Shown piece after piece: positions 19,913 through 29,435 of a stretch of 64,000 nt of DNA. A model generated the notes under the pieces. The model saw nothing but the letters and a program-made list of their open reading frames with translations. It was not told where the DNA came from and ran no database searches. The position numbers and the translations under genes were made by a program. Within the stretch, counting starts at the first letter, position 1, and the number at the start of each line of letters is the position of its first letter. Source of the stretch: Changchengzhania lutea (GTDB lineage: Bacteria > Bacteroidota > Bacteroidia > Flavobacteriales > Flavobacteriaceae); assembly GCF_006974145.1 (NCBI RefSeq), contig NZ_CP039456.1:3224499-3288498 (forward strand). The letters are read 5' to 3'.

Positions 19913-20720
19913 CTTTTTATTTACCTTACTGCAAAGCAAAGCGGTATCCACGTCTGCAGAACGTTATTTATTAATTTATATGATAGCCGTACTGGTTATT
20001 GTAACCTCCTTGGTAATTTTGTTTTTTGTTGTTTTTCAAAAAAGAAAAAATAAACTGCTTTTAGAGAAAGTGAAACAACAGCAGAATTTTGAAAACGAAA
20101 TAGCACAAGTTCAAATAGAAATACAAGAACAAACTTTAAAAAATATTGGTTGGGAACTGCATGATAACGTCGGTCAATTGCTGTCCTTTGCCAGTATGCA
20201 GTTGAGTATTTTAAAAATGCAAATGAATGATGATGACAAAGACAAATTTAAGGACACATCTGAAGCACTTAAACAGAGCTTAAATGAAGTACGATCCTTA
20301 TCTAGAGCATTGAACAACGAGGTGGTGCTTAATATTGGTTTTGAAGAATCCATTACAAATGAATTGGACCGTTTAAACAAAATGAAGTTTGCTACCGCAG
20401 AACTTGTATCGAGAGGTCAAAAGATCAAATTTAAAGATAGAAAACACGAAATCGTAATCTTTAGGATTTTACAGGAATTTTTATCCAATTCGGTGAAATA
20501 CTCGGAAGCTAAAAATCTTAAAATTGTGTTAGAATATACGAATAATCATTTATTGGTCACGGCCTCTGATGATGGCAAGGGCTTTAACAAGGAAAGCGTA
20601 AAAGCCGGTTCTGGACTTATTAATATAAAAAGTAGAGCAAAATTAATTCATGCAGAAATCGAGTTGACTTCAGAAGAAAACCAAGGCACTTCATTGGTTT
20701 TAAAATATCCTTTTTTGTAA
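19905..20720 (+). CDS. HisKA_3 (NarL-type) sensor histidine kinase, no sensor domain of its own
   Basis: 271 aa. One membrane helix (residues 22-44, YMIAVLVIVTSLVILFFVVF) is followed by a coiled coil (residues 48-80). The dimerisation/phosphoacceptor box has NIGWELHDNVGQLLSF with His86, and the HATPase_c domain shows LQEFLSNSVKYSEAKN (N box) and ASDDGKGFN (G1 box). Kinases of this class phosphorylate LuxR/NarL-type response regulators, but none is encoded nearby. There is no periplasmic or PAS sensor domain, so the three co-translated membrane proteins upstream are the natural candidates for signal input. It ends 3 bp before the convergent aldehyde dehydrogenase gene. Confidence 0.92.
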   Translation: MINFLFTLLQSKAVSTSAERYLLIYMIAVLVIVTSLVILFFVVFQKRKNKLLLEKVKQQQNFENEIAQVQIEIQEQTLKNIGWELHDNVGQLLSFASMQLSILKMQMNDDDKDKFKDTSEALKQSLNEVRSLSRALNNEVVLNIGFEESITNELDRLNKMKFATAELVSRGQKIKFKDRKHEIVIFRILQEFLSNSVKYSEAKNLKIVLEYTNNHLLVTASDDGKGFNKESVKAGSGLINIKSRAKLIHAEIELTSEENQGTSLVLKYPFL

Positions 20721-20723
20721 TAA

Positions 20724-22103
20724 TTAACTAAAGTATTTAAAAACAGTTTTCAGCAATTTTAACTTATTTTTATACGGCGCATATCGAAAATTGGGATCAA
20801 ACCAAGTGCCGCGTTTCACTAGAGCTTTGTTATGTGTGAAGGTATCGAAACCAAACTTACCATGATATTGCCCAATACCGCTGGAGCCAACACCACCAAA
20901 GGGTAATTTCTGGTTTCCGAAATGGATTAATGTGTCATTAACAGCACCTCCACCAAAACAAAAGGTCCGTAATATTTTAGCCTTAAATGCTGTGTCTTTT
21001 GAAAACGTATAGAGTGCCAAAGGCTTGTCGTAATTCCAAATAACAGCTTTTAGGTCTTCAATAGTACCATAACTTAAAATGGGTAAAATAGGCCCAAAAA
21101 TCTCTTCCTGCATTACTTTACTTTCTAAAGTAGGTTCATCAATTAGAGTAGGAGCGATGTATAAGTTTTCGGAATCTATAGCACCTCCAAATACCACGTT
21201 CACATCTTGTAACATCTTGTTAAGTCGCTCAAAATTGCTCGCATTAATAATTCTAGCAAAATCTGGTGAGGTCTTAGGGTCATTACCATAAAAACTTATG
21301 ATTTCAGATTTTAATAGACCAATAAATTTTTCTTTGATATTGGATTTGATTAACACATAATCTGGAGCAATGCAGGTTTGTCCTGCGTTTAAAAACTTAC
21401 CCCAAACTAGACGTTTGGCAACCAGTTTTAAGTCTATGGAATCATCAATAATACAAGGTGATTTCCCTCCCAATTCTAAGGTAACAGGAGTCAGGTGTTT
21501 TGCAGCTGCTGCGGCTACAATTTTACCGACTTTCACGCTACCAGTAAAAAATATATAATCCCAATGTTGGGCTAATAATTCGGTAGATACGTCCACACCT
21601 CCTTCTACAGAAATTGCTAGATCTTTAGGGAATACGTTCTCAATAATTTCAGTGAGTAATAGGCTTGTGTTTTGGGTAAGTTCACTGGGTTTTAAAACGA
21701 CCGTATTACCTGCGGCTATAGCCATAATTAGTGGTGCCATAGCTAATACAAACGGATAATTCCACGGGGCAATAATTAAAACAATGCCGTAAGGGTCTTT
21801 ATAAATATAATCACTAGATGGAAAGGTTAATATAGACGATCTTACGCGCTCTGGTTTGGACCATTTCTTGGTGTTTTTAATAGCTAAGTCAAGTTCAGAA
21901 ATCACCAATGCAAATTCACTAAGGTGTGATTCAAATTCTGGCTTTTTGAAATCTTCATACAGAGCATCATAAATTGCTTGTTCTTTAGATTCAATTTCAG
22001 CTTTCAACTTTTTCAGAAAATTAATTCTATAACTGACATCTTTGGTTATTTGCGATCTAAAAAAGTGCTTATGAGCCGCATGAATTTTGGGTATCGTGTT
22101 CAC
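20724..22103 (-). CDS. Aldehyde dehydrogenase (class 3-like)
   Basis: NAD(P)-dependent oxidation of aldehydes to acids. The catalytic cysteine is in NAGQTCIAPDYV (about residue 240), the general base glutamate in TLELGGKSP (about residue 207), and the cofactor loop in FTGSVKVGK. I place the start at a GTG at 22103 (VNTIPKIHAAHKHFFRSQ, 459 aa), because this N-terminus fits the family. An upstream ATG at 22151 would add a hydrophobic 16-residue stretch and overlap the RluA gene by 19 bp. The last 30 residues (YKNKLKLLKTVFKYFS) are hydrophobic/basic and may attach the protein to the membrane, as in fatty aldehyde dehydrogenases. Confidence 0.93.
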   Translation of the reverse strand: MNTIPKIHAAHKHFFRSQITKDVSYRINFLKKLKAEIESKEQAIYDALYEDFKKPEFESHLSEFALVISELDLAIKNTKKWSKPERVRSSILTFPSSDYIYKDPYGIVLIIAPWNYPFVLAMAPLIMAIAAGNTVVLKPSELTQNTSLLLTEIIENVFPKDLAISVEGGVDVSTELLAQHWDYIFFTGSVKVGKIVAAAAAKHLTPVTLELGGKSPCIIDDSIDLKLVAKRLVWGKFLNAGQTCIAPDYVLIKSNIKEKFIGLLKSEIISFYGNDPKTSPDFARIINASNFERLNKMLQDVNVVFGGAIDSENLYIAPTLIDEPTLESKVMQEEIFGPILPILSYGTIEDLKAVIWNYDKPLALYTFSKDTAFKAKILRTFCFGGGAVNDTLIHFGNQKLPFGGVGSSGIGQYHGKFGFDTFTHNKALVKRGTWFDPNFRYAPYKNKLKLLKTVFKYFS

Positions 22104-22132
22104 GTAAATTTTATTTAAAGGTAATAAAATAA

Positions 22133-22837
22133 TTAGGAGCAGGCATCCCAAATAGCATCTTTGGGAAGTGGCGCGGTGATGTGGAGTTCTTCTTTTTTAA
22201 CTGGATGTATAAACGAGATATGTCTGGCATGTAGATGAATGCTTGCATCTGGATTACTTCTATTAAACCCGTATTTTAAATCGCCTTTTATTGGGCTTCC
22301 AATACTTGATAATTGCGTTCGTATTTGATGATGCCTACCTGTTTCCAAGTTGATTTCTAGCAACACATAATTATCTAACTTTTTGAGCATTTTATAATGA
22401 AGGATGGCTTTTTTACTATCTGCAACTTCTTTAATATATGTCGACGATTTATTATTCTTAGGATTCTTTTTTAGCCAATGAATGAGCGTGTCTGCTGATT
22501 TTTTTGGTTTGTTTTTTACGACTGCCCAGTATGTTTTTTTGGCTTCCTTCTCGGCAAATAATTTATTAAGCCTAGGTAAGGCTTTACTTGTTTTAGCAAA
22601 AATAACAATGCCCGTTGTTGGGCGATCCAATCTATGAACAACGCCTAAATAAACATTTCCTGGTTTATTATACTTTTCGGCAATATATTCCTTAACTACC
22701 TCACTTAAAGCTTTGTCTCCCGTTTTATCACCTTGAACAATATCACCTGCACGTTTGTTGACAATGATGATGTGATTGTCTTCATAAAGAATTTGAAGGT
22801 TATTTCTATTAGAATGAATTTTAGACACGAATTTCAC
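22133..22837 (-). CDS. RluA-family RNA pseudouridine synthase
   Basis: 234-aa enzyme converting uridine to pseudouridine in rRNA or tRNA. The catalytic aspartate is in VHRLDRPTTGIVIF (about residue 68), and the conserved LETGRHHQIRTQLSSIGSPI lies near residue 165. There is no S4 domain, so it resembles the short RluA/RluC/TruC-type members; the target position cannot be told. It is followed 30 bp later by the aldehyde dehydrogenase gene on the same strand. Confidence 0.93.
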   Translation of the reverse strand: MKFVSKIHSNRNNLQILYEDNHIIIVNKRAGDIVQGDKTGDKALSEVVKEYIAEKYNKPGNVYLGVVHRLDRPTTGIVIFAKTSKALPRLNKLFAEKEAKKTYWAVVKNKPKKSADTLIHWLKKNPKNNKSSTYIKEVADSKKAILHYKMLKKLDNYVLLEINLETGRHHQIRTQLSSIGSPIKGDLKYGFNRSNPDASIHLHARHISFIHPVKKEELHITAPLPKDAIWDACS

Positions 22838-22886
22838 AAATTGGCACGGATATTATTTACTGTTAACTGATACTGAATACTGCAAA

Positions 22887-23705
22887 CTAGTATTGCTCTT
22901 TATCACTAGGAAAATCTACAGATTTTACATCCTTAACATATTGTGAAATAGCTTGGGTCATGTCTTCATATAAATTCATGTATCGACGTAAAAATCGGGG
23001 ATGAAATTCATGGGTCATACCCAGCATATCATGCAAGACCAAAACCTGACCATCAACCCCGTTTCCGGCCCCAATACCGATTACTGGAATACTCACGCTC
23101 TCTGCTACTTGCTTAGCAAGTTTAGCAGGGATCTTTTCTAAGACAATGCCGAAACAGCCAATGCGTTCTAGCATCTTTGCATCTTCAATTAAATCAGATG
23201 CTTCTTGCTCTTCTTTAGCGCGCACCGTGTACGTGCCGAATTTATAAATGGATTGCGGGGTCAATCCCAAATGGCCCATAACCGGAATTCCAGCATTTAA
23301 AATACGCTTTATAGATTCTTTAATTTCTCTGCCACCTTCCATTTTAACCGAATGCGCACCGCTTTCCTTCATAATTCTGATGGCGGAACGGAGCGCTTCT
23401 TTTGGGTCACTTTGGTAGCTTCCAAAAGGCAAATCAACCACCACAAGTGCACGATCTATGGCTCTAATAACCGAGGATGCATGATAAATCATCTGATCTA
23501 AAGTAATTGGTAATGTAGTTTCATGGCCTGCCATCACATTACTAGCCGAATCACCAACTAGAATGACATCGATACCAGCTCCATCAACAATTTTTGCCAT
23601 CGTATAATCATATGCGGTAAGCATGGATATTTTTTCACCATTGGCTTTCATATCAACCAATGTTTTAACGGTGATACGTTTGTATTCTCGTTTAGCTACA
23701 GACAT
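22887..23705 (-). CDS. panB: 3-methyl-2-oxobutanoate hydroxymethyltransferase
   Basis: First step of pantothenate (coenzyme A) synthesis: transfer of a hydroxymethyl group from methylenetetrahydrofolate to 2-oxoisovalerate, giving ketopantoate. It is 272 aa. Signature segments are [20 protein letters not shown] (residues 27-46), [20 protein letters not shown] with the Mg-binding aspartate, [10 protein letters not shown] and the [21 protein letters not shown] near residue 210. It stands alone in this window with no other pan genes. Confidence 0.96.
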   Translation of the reverse strand: MSVAKREYKRITVKTLVDMKANGEKISMLTAYDYTMAKIVDGAGIDVILVGDSASNVMAGHETTLPITLDQMIYHASSVIRAIDRALVVVDLPFGSYQSDPKEALRSAIRIMKESGAHSVKMEGGREIKESIKRILNAGIPVMGHLGLTPQSIYKFGTYTVRAKEEQEASDLIEDAKMLERIGCFGIVLEKIPAKLAKQVAESVSIPVIGIGAGNGVDGQVLVLHDMLGMTHEFHPRFLRRYMNLYEDMTQAISQYVKDVKSVDFPSDKEQY

Positions 23706-24047
23706 GCTTTAGTTCGTTTTTAGTTGTCGTAAAAGTAGTAAAATAAGAAGATACTTTTAGACTTTTTATTTAAGGCGAGCTTTGATTGTTGGTTATCAGT
23801 TATTTTGATTAAAATTTCTAAAAAGAGTTTGAATAAGCCTGATTTTGATAGCTATCTGGATTGGGCCAGCGACTGAAATTCTTTTTGTTGGGCAAAGATC
23901 AAATAGAAGATAGAAAATAGAGAAGAGAAAAAGAGAATATTATTGAAGACAAAAGACGGAAGAAAAAACTATGGATTTTAAACGTTTGAGCAAGCCTGAA
24001 AACTGCGACTGAATTCTGAGACTAAAAACTGCGACAAGAAACAGAAT
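23706..24047. other. Gene-free stretch between panB and sdaA
   Basis: About 340 bp, purine-rich on the plus strand, with stops in every frame. It contains short scattered copies of a GCGACTGAA-type word (23870, 24004) and AAAACTGCGAC twice (23998 and 24025). The same ACTGCGACTGAA word recurs at 25861. No gene or structured RNA is supported. Confidence 0.5.
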
Positions 24048-25472
24048 CTAGCAATCCGTTAAATAAACACCCACAGCCAACCCGCCTTCACTTGTTTCTT
24101 TATATTTTGAATGCATGTCCTTAGCTGTTTCCCACATGGTAGCCACCACTTTATCTAAGGGAACTTTTACATTTTTAGGGTCGGTATCTAAAGCCAATTC
24201 AGCAGCATTTATGGCCTTGATGGCGCCCATGGCATTGCGTTCAATACAAGGAATTTGTACTAAGCCGCCGATAGGGTCGCAAGTTAATCCCAGGTGATGT
24301 TCCATAGCGATTTCCGCTGCAACGACTACCTGTTCTGGTGTGCCCCCTAATAGTTCACAAAGAGCACCAGCTGCCATGGCTGATGAGACACCAATTTCGG
24401 CTTGACAACCTCCCATAGCTGCACTAATGGTGGCTCCTTTTTTAAAGATGCTCCCAATTTCGCCAGATACCAGTAAGAATTTTTTAATATGCTCAAAATC
24501 GGCTTCGTGATTTTCGATTACTAAATAGTACATAAGCACTGCAGGAATGACACCTGCGCTGCCATTTGTTGGAGCTGTAACGACGCGTCCCAAAGAGGCA
24601 TTGACTTCATTTACAGCAAGTGCAAAACAACTTACCCATTTTAAAATTTGTCTAAACTTGACTTCTGTAGATCGTATGGATGTTATCCATTCTTCAGGCG
24701 TGTCATATGGCAAACTTCCGGTGAGGGTTTTATGGGTGTCATAGGCGCGACGCCTTACATTTAAACCACCAGGTAAATTACCTTCTGTATGGCAACCAAT
24801 GAACATGCATTCTAACATCGTCTTCCAAATACGTTGGAGTTCAAAATCTATAGATTCTATGGGTCTAATGGATTTTTCGTTTTCTAAAACGACTTCGGAA
24901 ATGGGTTTGTTTAACTGATTGCAGAACTTTAAAAGATCATTCCCGTTTTCGATGGGATAGGGGAAGGTGCAATAGAAGATAATCTTGTTCGCTTTAGAAA
25001 TTTTCCGTTCTTCTTTAACCACAAAACCACCACCTATGGAATAGAAGTTGGAGTTTGTTTTTCTCCCATTTATTGTGGCTGAGAAACGCATCCCGTTGGC
25101 ATGAAATGGTAAAAATTCCCTGTTGAATATAATATCTGTTTTGGGGTTGAACGCTATTGATTTCTCATTATTTAATAGTAATGTATTGGTGTTTTTTATT
25201 GAAGCAATTGTGACATCAATTTGGTTGACAGGAATCGTTTCTGGATTGGCACCAGTTAAACCCAACATAATGGCGTAGTCTGTGGCATGCCCTTTACCTG
25301 TGAGCGATAAAGAGCCGTATAGGTCGATGGATACTTTTTCAACCTTATCAAATTTGCTGGAATCTTTTAGCTCTTGGATCCAACGTTCGGCGGCACGCCA
25401 TGGTCCCAGTGTGTGCGAACTTGAGGGGCCGACGCCAATTTTTAACATATCGAAAACCGAAATACATTCCAT
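24048..25472 (-). CDS. sdaA: L-serine ammonia-lyase (L-serine dehydratase), iron-sulfur type
   Basis: Converts L-serine to pyruvate and ammonia using a [4Fe-4S] cluster. It is 474 aa, a fused single-chain enzyme. The N-terminal beta domain starts [21 protein letters not shown] (residues 5-25). The alpha domain has [14 protein letters not shown], the cluster-binding cysteines in [21 protein letters not shown] (about residue 357) and [21 protein letters not shown] (about residue 395). A TATATTTG -7 element lies on the minus strand at 25494-25501, 22 bp before the start codon. Confidence 0.96.
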   Translation of the reverse strand: MECISVFDMLKIGVGPSSSHTLGPWRAAERWIQELKDSSKFDKVEKVSIDLYGSLSLTGKGHATDYAIMLGLTGANPETIPVNQIDVTIASIKNTNTLLLNNEKSIAFNPKTDIIFNREFLPFHANGMRFSATINGRKTNSNFYSIGGGFVVKEERKISKANKIIFYCTFPYPIENGNDLLKFCNQLNKPISEVVLENEKSIRPIESIDFELQRIWKTMLECMFIGCHTEGNLPGGLNVRRRAYDTHKTLTGSLPYDTPEEWITSIRSTEVKFRQILKWVSCFALAVNEVNASLGRVVTAPTNGSAGVIPAVLMYYLVIENHEADFEHIKKFLLVSGEIGSIFKKGATISAAMGGCQAEIGVSSAMAAGALCELLGGTPEQVVVAAEIAMEHHLGLTCDPIGGLVQIPCIERNAMGAIKAINAAELALDTDPKNVKVPLDKVVATMWETAKDMHSKYKETSEGGLAVGVYLTDC

Positions 25473-25875
25473 GTACTAATTTTTAATGAAACAAATATAA
25501 TATGTTTTAGGGCCATTTGATGTTTTTTGGTCTTTAAGAATGATTCTTGGTCTTAGTCGTGACTGAGACTGTAAACATGCTATTTAGGACTATCGCTGCA
25601 AACAGCTGCGCAAGGGATTGCAGCGGCATCCTTTTTTGAGATTATCGAAACCAAAATATTTTTTGGTTGAAGATATCGAAGCGAAGCTTTAAAAAAGATA
25701 CAGCGAAACATGTATGTTCATGAATTCATTAATTTAAAATAGGATGCATGAATAAAAGCCCGACCCGCCGAAGAAGGGATGCGCCCAATAAAAAAATAAC
25801 GTAAGACAAATGACAGGAAGCCAAAGTTTTATCGCATTTGACTAAGGCTGCCTACTGATGACTGCGACTGAAATA
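25473..25875. other. Intergenic region sdaA-dnaK
   Basis: Holds the sdaA promoter (-7 element CAAATATA on the plus strand at 25494-25501) and the structured element described at 25604-25789. The remainder, to 25875, carries no gene. Confidence 0.6.
25604..25789 (+). ncRNA. Structured intergenic element, possible conserved Bacteroidota RNA
   Basis: The order of blocks is CTGCGCAAGGGATTGCAGCG, GCATCCTTTTTT, an inner hairpin (AACCAAAA-tatt-TTTTGGTT at 25649-25669), AAAAAAGATACAGCG that closes on the T-run, and AGCCCGACCCG ... GGGATGCGCCC. I recall blocks of this kind recurring between genes in many Flavobacteriaceae genomes. It could belong to a described RNA family such as Flavo-1, but I cannot confirm that. 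About 50 bp of AT-rich sequence with a repeated CATGAAT separates the last two blocks and looks like an insertion. Orientation is guessed from the block order. Confidence 0.45.
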
Positions 25876-25916
25876 TGACACTGTGTCAGCATTTTTGAGT
25901 TGGCATAATCATTGAC
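25876..25916 (+). promoter_or_regulatory. Sigma-54-like promoter with upstream palindrome for dnaK
   Basis: TTGGCATAATCATTGAC at 25900-25916 fits the -24/-12 sigma-54 layout (TTGGCA ... TTG, with 10 bp between the GG and the -12 G), with GA instead of GC at -12. A perfect 6-bp palindrome TGACAC-T-GTGTCA lies just upstream at 25876-25888 and could bind a dedicated regulator. The dnaK ATG is 55 bp downstream. No TAnnTTTG promoter was seen here. Confidence 0.55.
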
Positions 25917-25970
25917 TTTAGTAAAGAGAATTAAAAAAAGAATTTTCAACACTATAAAGTATAATATATT

Positions 25971-27875
25971 ATGAGTAAAATAATTGGAATTGATTTAGGA
26001 ACAACAAACTCTTGCGTTTCTGTGATGGAAGGTAATGAGCCAGTTGTAATACCTAATGCAGAGGGGAAAAGAACAACGCCTTCTGTTATCGCTTTTGTTG
26101 AAGGAGGCGAAATTAAAGTTGGTGATCCAGCAAAAAGACAAGCTGTAACAAACCCAACAAAAACGGTTTCTTCTATTAAGCGTTTTATGGGTAACAAATA
26201 TTCTGAATCCAGAAAAGAAGCAGAACGCGTACCTTATAAGGTACTAAAAGGGGACAATGATACGCCGCGTGTAGATATTGATGGTCGCTTATATACACCT
26301 CAAGAATTATCTGCAATGATTCTTCAAAAAATGAAGAAAACTGCTGAAGATTATTTAGGTCACGATGTGACAGAAGCCGTAATTACTGTGCCAGCTTACT
26401 TTAATGACTCGCAACGTCATGCCACTAAGGAAGCAGGTGAAATTGCAGGCTTAAAAGTTCGTAGAATTATCAACGAGCCTACTGCAGCAGCATTGGCTTA
26501 CGGTATGGATAAAAAAGGAAAAGACCAAAAAATAGTGGTTTTTGATTTTGGTGGAGGAACGCATGATGTATCTATCCTAGAATTAGGAGATGGTGTATTT
26601 GAAGTATTATCTACCGATGGTGATACACATTTAGGTGGTGATGATGTTGATGAGAAAATCATTAATTGGTTAGCAGATGAGTTTGAAAAAGAAGAAAGTA
26701 TGGATTTGCGTAAAGACCCTATGTCTTTACAACGTTTAAAAGAAGCTGCTGAAAAAGCTAAGATTGAATTATCCTCTGCTGCACAAACTGAGATTAACTT
26801 ACCTTATATTACAGCAACAGCTAGTGGCCCAAAACACTTAGTACGCACATTAACACGTTCTAAATTTGAGCAATTAATTGACGATTTAGTAAAACGTACT
26901 ATCGAGCCTTGCCAAACTGCTTTAAAAGCAGCAGGTTTATCTAAAAGTGATATCGACGAAATTATTTTGGTGGGTGGATCTACACGTATCCCAGCAGTTC
27001 AAGAAGCTGTAGAGAAATTTTTCGGAAAAGCACCAAGTAAAGGCGTTAATCCAGATGAGGTAGTTTCTTTAGGCGCTGCGATTCAAGGTGGTGTTTTAAC
27101 AGGTGATGTTAAAGATGTCTTACTTTTAGATGTTACACCGTTATCATTAGGGATTGAGACTATGGGTAATGTATTTACAAAACTTATAGAAGCCAATACA
27201 ACCATTCCTACCAAGAAATCACAAGTATTCTCAACAGCGGCAGATAATCAGCCTTCTGTAGAAATCCATGTGTTACAAGGTGAAAGAGCAATGGCTGCCG
27301 ACAATAAGACTATTGGACGTTTTCACTTAGATGGTATTCCACCCGCAAGACGTGGGACACCGCAAATTGAAGTGACGTTTGATATTGATGCCAATGGTAT
27401 TATAAAAGTATCGGCTACAGATAAAGCGACAAATAAGACACAGGATATTCGTATTGAAGCATCTTCTGGATTAACAGAAGAAGAAATCCAAAAAATGAAA
27501 GCAGATGCAGAAGCAAATGCTGAGTCGGATAAAGCAGCAGCAGAAACTGCTCAAAAATTGAATGAAGCGGATTCTATGATTTTCCAAACGGAAAAGCAAT
27601 TAGAAGAGTTTGGTGATAAATTATCTGATGATAAGAAACAACCTATCGTTGACGCTCTAGAAGAATTGAAGAAAGCTTATGAGTCTAAAGATTTAGAGGT
27701 GATTACACCAGCTTTAGACAAAATTAACGAAGCTTGGAAAGTGGCCAGCGAAGAAATGTACAAAGCTCAAGCAGACGCACAACAAGGAGGAGACGCCCCA
27801 GGACCGGATGCTAGTCAAAATGGACAAGAAGAAGGTAGCGATGTGGAAGATGTAGATTTCGAAGAAGTGAAGTAA
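25971..27875 (+). CDS. dnaK: Molecular chaperone DnaK (Hsp70)
   Basis: ATP-dependent chaperone for nascent and stress-damaged proteins. It is 634 aa, full length. The nucleotide-binding domain has [32 protein letters not shown] and [13 protein letters not shown]. The linker is [18 protein letters not shown], then the beta-sandwich substrate domain and the alpha lid. The C-terminus is acidic and ends EDVDFEEVK, close to the conserved EEVK/EEVD tail. No dnaJ or grpE is adjacent. A palindrome and a sigma-54-like promoter precede it, and a strong terminator follows. Confidence 0.99.
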   Translation: MSKIIGIDLGTTNSCVSVMEGNEPVVIPNAEGKRTTPSVIAFVEGGEIKVGDPAKRQAVTNPTKTVSSIKRFMGNKYSESRKEAERVPYKVLKGDNDTPRVDIDGRLYTPQELSAMILQKMKKTAEDYLGHDVTEAVITVPAYFNDSQRHATKEAGEIAGLKVRRIINEPTAAALAYGMDKKGKDQKIVVFDFGGGTHDVSILELGDGVFEVLSTDGDTHLGGDDVDEKIINWLADEFEKEESMDLRKDPMSLQRLKEAAEKAKIELSSAAQTEINLPYITATASGPKHLVRTLTRSKFEQLIDDLVKRTIEPCQTALKAAGLSKSDIDEIILVGGSTRIPAVQEAVEKFFGKAPSKGVNPDEVVSLGAAIQGGVLTGDVKDVLLLDVTPLSLGIETMGNVFTKLIEANTTIPTKKSQVFSTAADNQPSVEIHVLQGERAMAADNKTIGRFHLDGIPPARRGTPQIEVTFDIDANGIIKVSATDKATNKTQDIRIEASSGLTEEEIQKMKADAEANAESDKAAAETAQKLNEADSMIFQTEKQLEEFGDKLSDDKKQPIVDALEELKKAYESKDLEVITPALDKINEAWKVASEEMYKAQADAQQGGDAPGPDASQNGQEEGSDVEDVDFEEVK

Positions 27876-27917
27876 TATTCAGTCATTCTGAACTTGTTTT
27901 AGAATCACATTATAATT

Positions 27918-27949
27918 AAAACGCAATCATTAATTTGATTGCGTTTTTT
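27918..27949 (+). terminator. Intrinsic terminator of dnaK
   Basis: Stem AACGCAATCA / TGATTGCGTT with a 6-nt loop followed by a run of T (27944-27949), 43 bp after the dnaK stop. Confidence 0.85.
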
Positions 27950-27986
27950 GTGTTTGAATAAGCTACTTTTACATGAAACATTGAAT

Positions 27987-29216
27987 ATGCATTTTTCTCC
28001 AAAAATAAAATCAAACTACACGCCAAAACGTTTAGCGGTTAAGCTAAACTCAAAAGGGGAGCAGTTTGTAGTTCAAGGCCATCCTTGGGTGTTTTCAAAT
28101 AATGTTTTCAAAATTAATGAGGATGCAAAATCGGGTGATTTAGCCATCATTTTTGGTAAAAACAAGAACCGAGTTATTGGTTTGGGTTTATATGATGCAA
28201 ATTCACCTATTCGGATTAAAATGCTGCACAGTAGTATTGAGCAAGTGGAGATTAATGCAGATTTTTTTCAAAAAAAGATTGAAGAGGCTTTTTCAAAAAG
28301 ACGCCCTTTATTAAAAACCAATACTACTAGCTATCGTTTATTATTCGGAGAAAATGATGGGTTTCCAGGTTTAATAGCTGATGTTTATGCATCGGTTTTA
28401 GTGGTTAAGATTTATTCTGAAATATGGTTACCTTATTTAGAAGTTATCATACCATGTTTACAACAAACATCAAAAGCTGAAACTGTTGTTATTAGGTTAA
28501 GTAGAACTTTAGAACAATCAAAATCGCACCAACTTAAAAACGGAGACGTTGTTTACGGCACGTTTGAAAATGAAGTTGTCCATTTTATTGAACATGGCGT
28601 TAACTTCTCTGCCAATGTAATAAAGGGGCATAAAACAGGTTATTTTCTAGACCATCGCGCCAATAGAAAGCAAGTAGGCGTGTGGAGTAAAGGAAAAACA
28701 GTTTTAGATGTGTTCTCTTATGCTGGTGGCTTTTCGGTTCACGCCTTATACAACGGCGCGAAGGAAGTTACAAGTTTGGATATCAGCAAACAAGCCTTGG
28801 AAATAGCTTTACAAAACGGTAAATTAAATACTTATATTGGTACACATAAAACCATTGCTGGTGATGCCTTTGAGACACTCAAAACACTCATAAAAAACAA
28901 AATCAATTATGATGTTGTAGTTATTGATCCACCTAGTTTTGCCAAACAAAGTTCTGAAATTGAATTGGCTAAAAAGAAGTATGCGCAACTAGCAAAATTG
29001 GGTGAAAAATTAACAGCTAAAAAGGGCTTACTCGTTTTAGCATCTTGTTCTTCTAGGATTGTATCTCAGGTTTTTTTTGATATTAATAGTCAAGCTTTGT
29101 CTTCTTCAAATAGAGATTACCAAATTGCTTTAAAAACAGGACATGATATAGATCATCCTGTGTCGTTCCCCGAAGGTGCCTACCTAAAATGCGGCTACTA
29201 TCAATTTTTGGAATAA
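27987..29216 (+). CDS. RlmI-like class I SAM-dependent rRNA methyltransferase
   Basis: Likely 23S rRNA (cytosine-C5) methyltransferase or relative, 409 aa from the ATG at 27987. A TTG at 27939 in the same frame would add 16 residues overlapping the dnaK terminator and is rejected. The N-terminal PUA-like domain (residues 10-85) includes GHPWVFSNNVFKIN. The Rossmann domain has VLDVFSYAGGFSVHAL (about residue 240), the acidic SLDISKQALEIA, and the VVIDPPSFAKQ motif near residue 310. A decayed fragment of a second such gene lies at 30850-30965. Confidence 0.93.
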   Translation: MHFSPKIKSNYTPKRLAVKLNSKGEQFVVQGHPWVFSNNVFKINEDAKSGDLAIIFGKNKNRVIGLGLYDANSPIRIKMLHSSIEQVEINADFFQKKIEEAFSKRRPLLKTNTTSYRLLFGENDGFPGLIADVYASVLVVKIYSEIWLPYLEVIIPCLQQTSKAETVVIRLSRTLEQSKSHQLKNGDVVYGTFENEVVHFIEHGVNFSANVIKGHKTGYFLDHRANRKQVGVWSKGKTVLDVFSYAGGFSVHALYNGAKEVTSLDISKQALEIALQNGKLNTYIGTHKTIAGDAFETLKTLIKNKINYDVVVIDPPSFAKQSSEIELAKKKYAQLAKLGEKLTAKKGLLVLASCSSRIVSQVFFDINSQALSSSNRDYQIALKTGHDIDHPVSFPEGAYLKCGYYQFLE

Positions 29217-29435
29217 GATGAACCAACTACCTCAATCTAAAGATTCTCCGACCCTTGGGTCGGGGTTTCCTGTTTGCCTCTCCTTGGGAGAGGTCAGAAC
29301 TGCCATTTTCAGCAGTTCTAAGTGAGGTAAAATATAAAATTTCGGTTTTTGGCCTAGAGGCCAAAATGAAACCGGCGAAATACCTCTATGGCTCTGCCTC
29401 GAGGATAGTTGGTTTCAAGAATTTTTTTATTTTTT
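29217..29435. repeat. Cluster of four perfect hairpins plus an IS200-end-like hairpin
   Basis: Between two convergent genes, four palindromes follow each other within 120 bp: CCGACCC-tt-GGGTCGG (29248-29263), CCTCTCC-ttg-GGAGAGG (29277-29293), AGAACTG...CAGTTCT (29296-29319) and TTTTGGCC-taga-GGCCAAAA (29347-29366). A fifth, imperfect one at 29383-29404 (CCTC...GGC-tct-GCC..GAGG, then atag) resembles the hairpin of the IS200/IS605 remnant at 17047. The first can serve as terminator for the methyltransferase gene; the rest look like accumulated palindromic repeats. Confidence 0.75.

Noticed and set aside
20724-22103. Aldehyde dehydrogenase as part of the kinase operon
   Set aside because: It is on the opposite strand and convergent with the kinase gene.
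22104-22151. ATG start for the aldehyde dehydrogenase 16 codons upstream
   Set aside because: It would add a hydrophobic stretch not found in the family and overlap the upstream RluA gene; the GTG at 22103 gives a family-like N-terminus.
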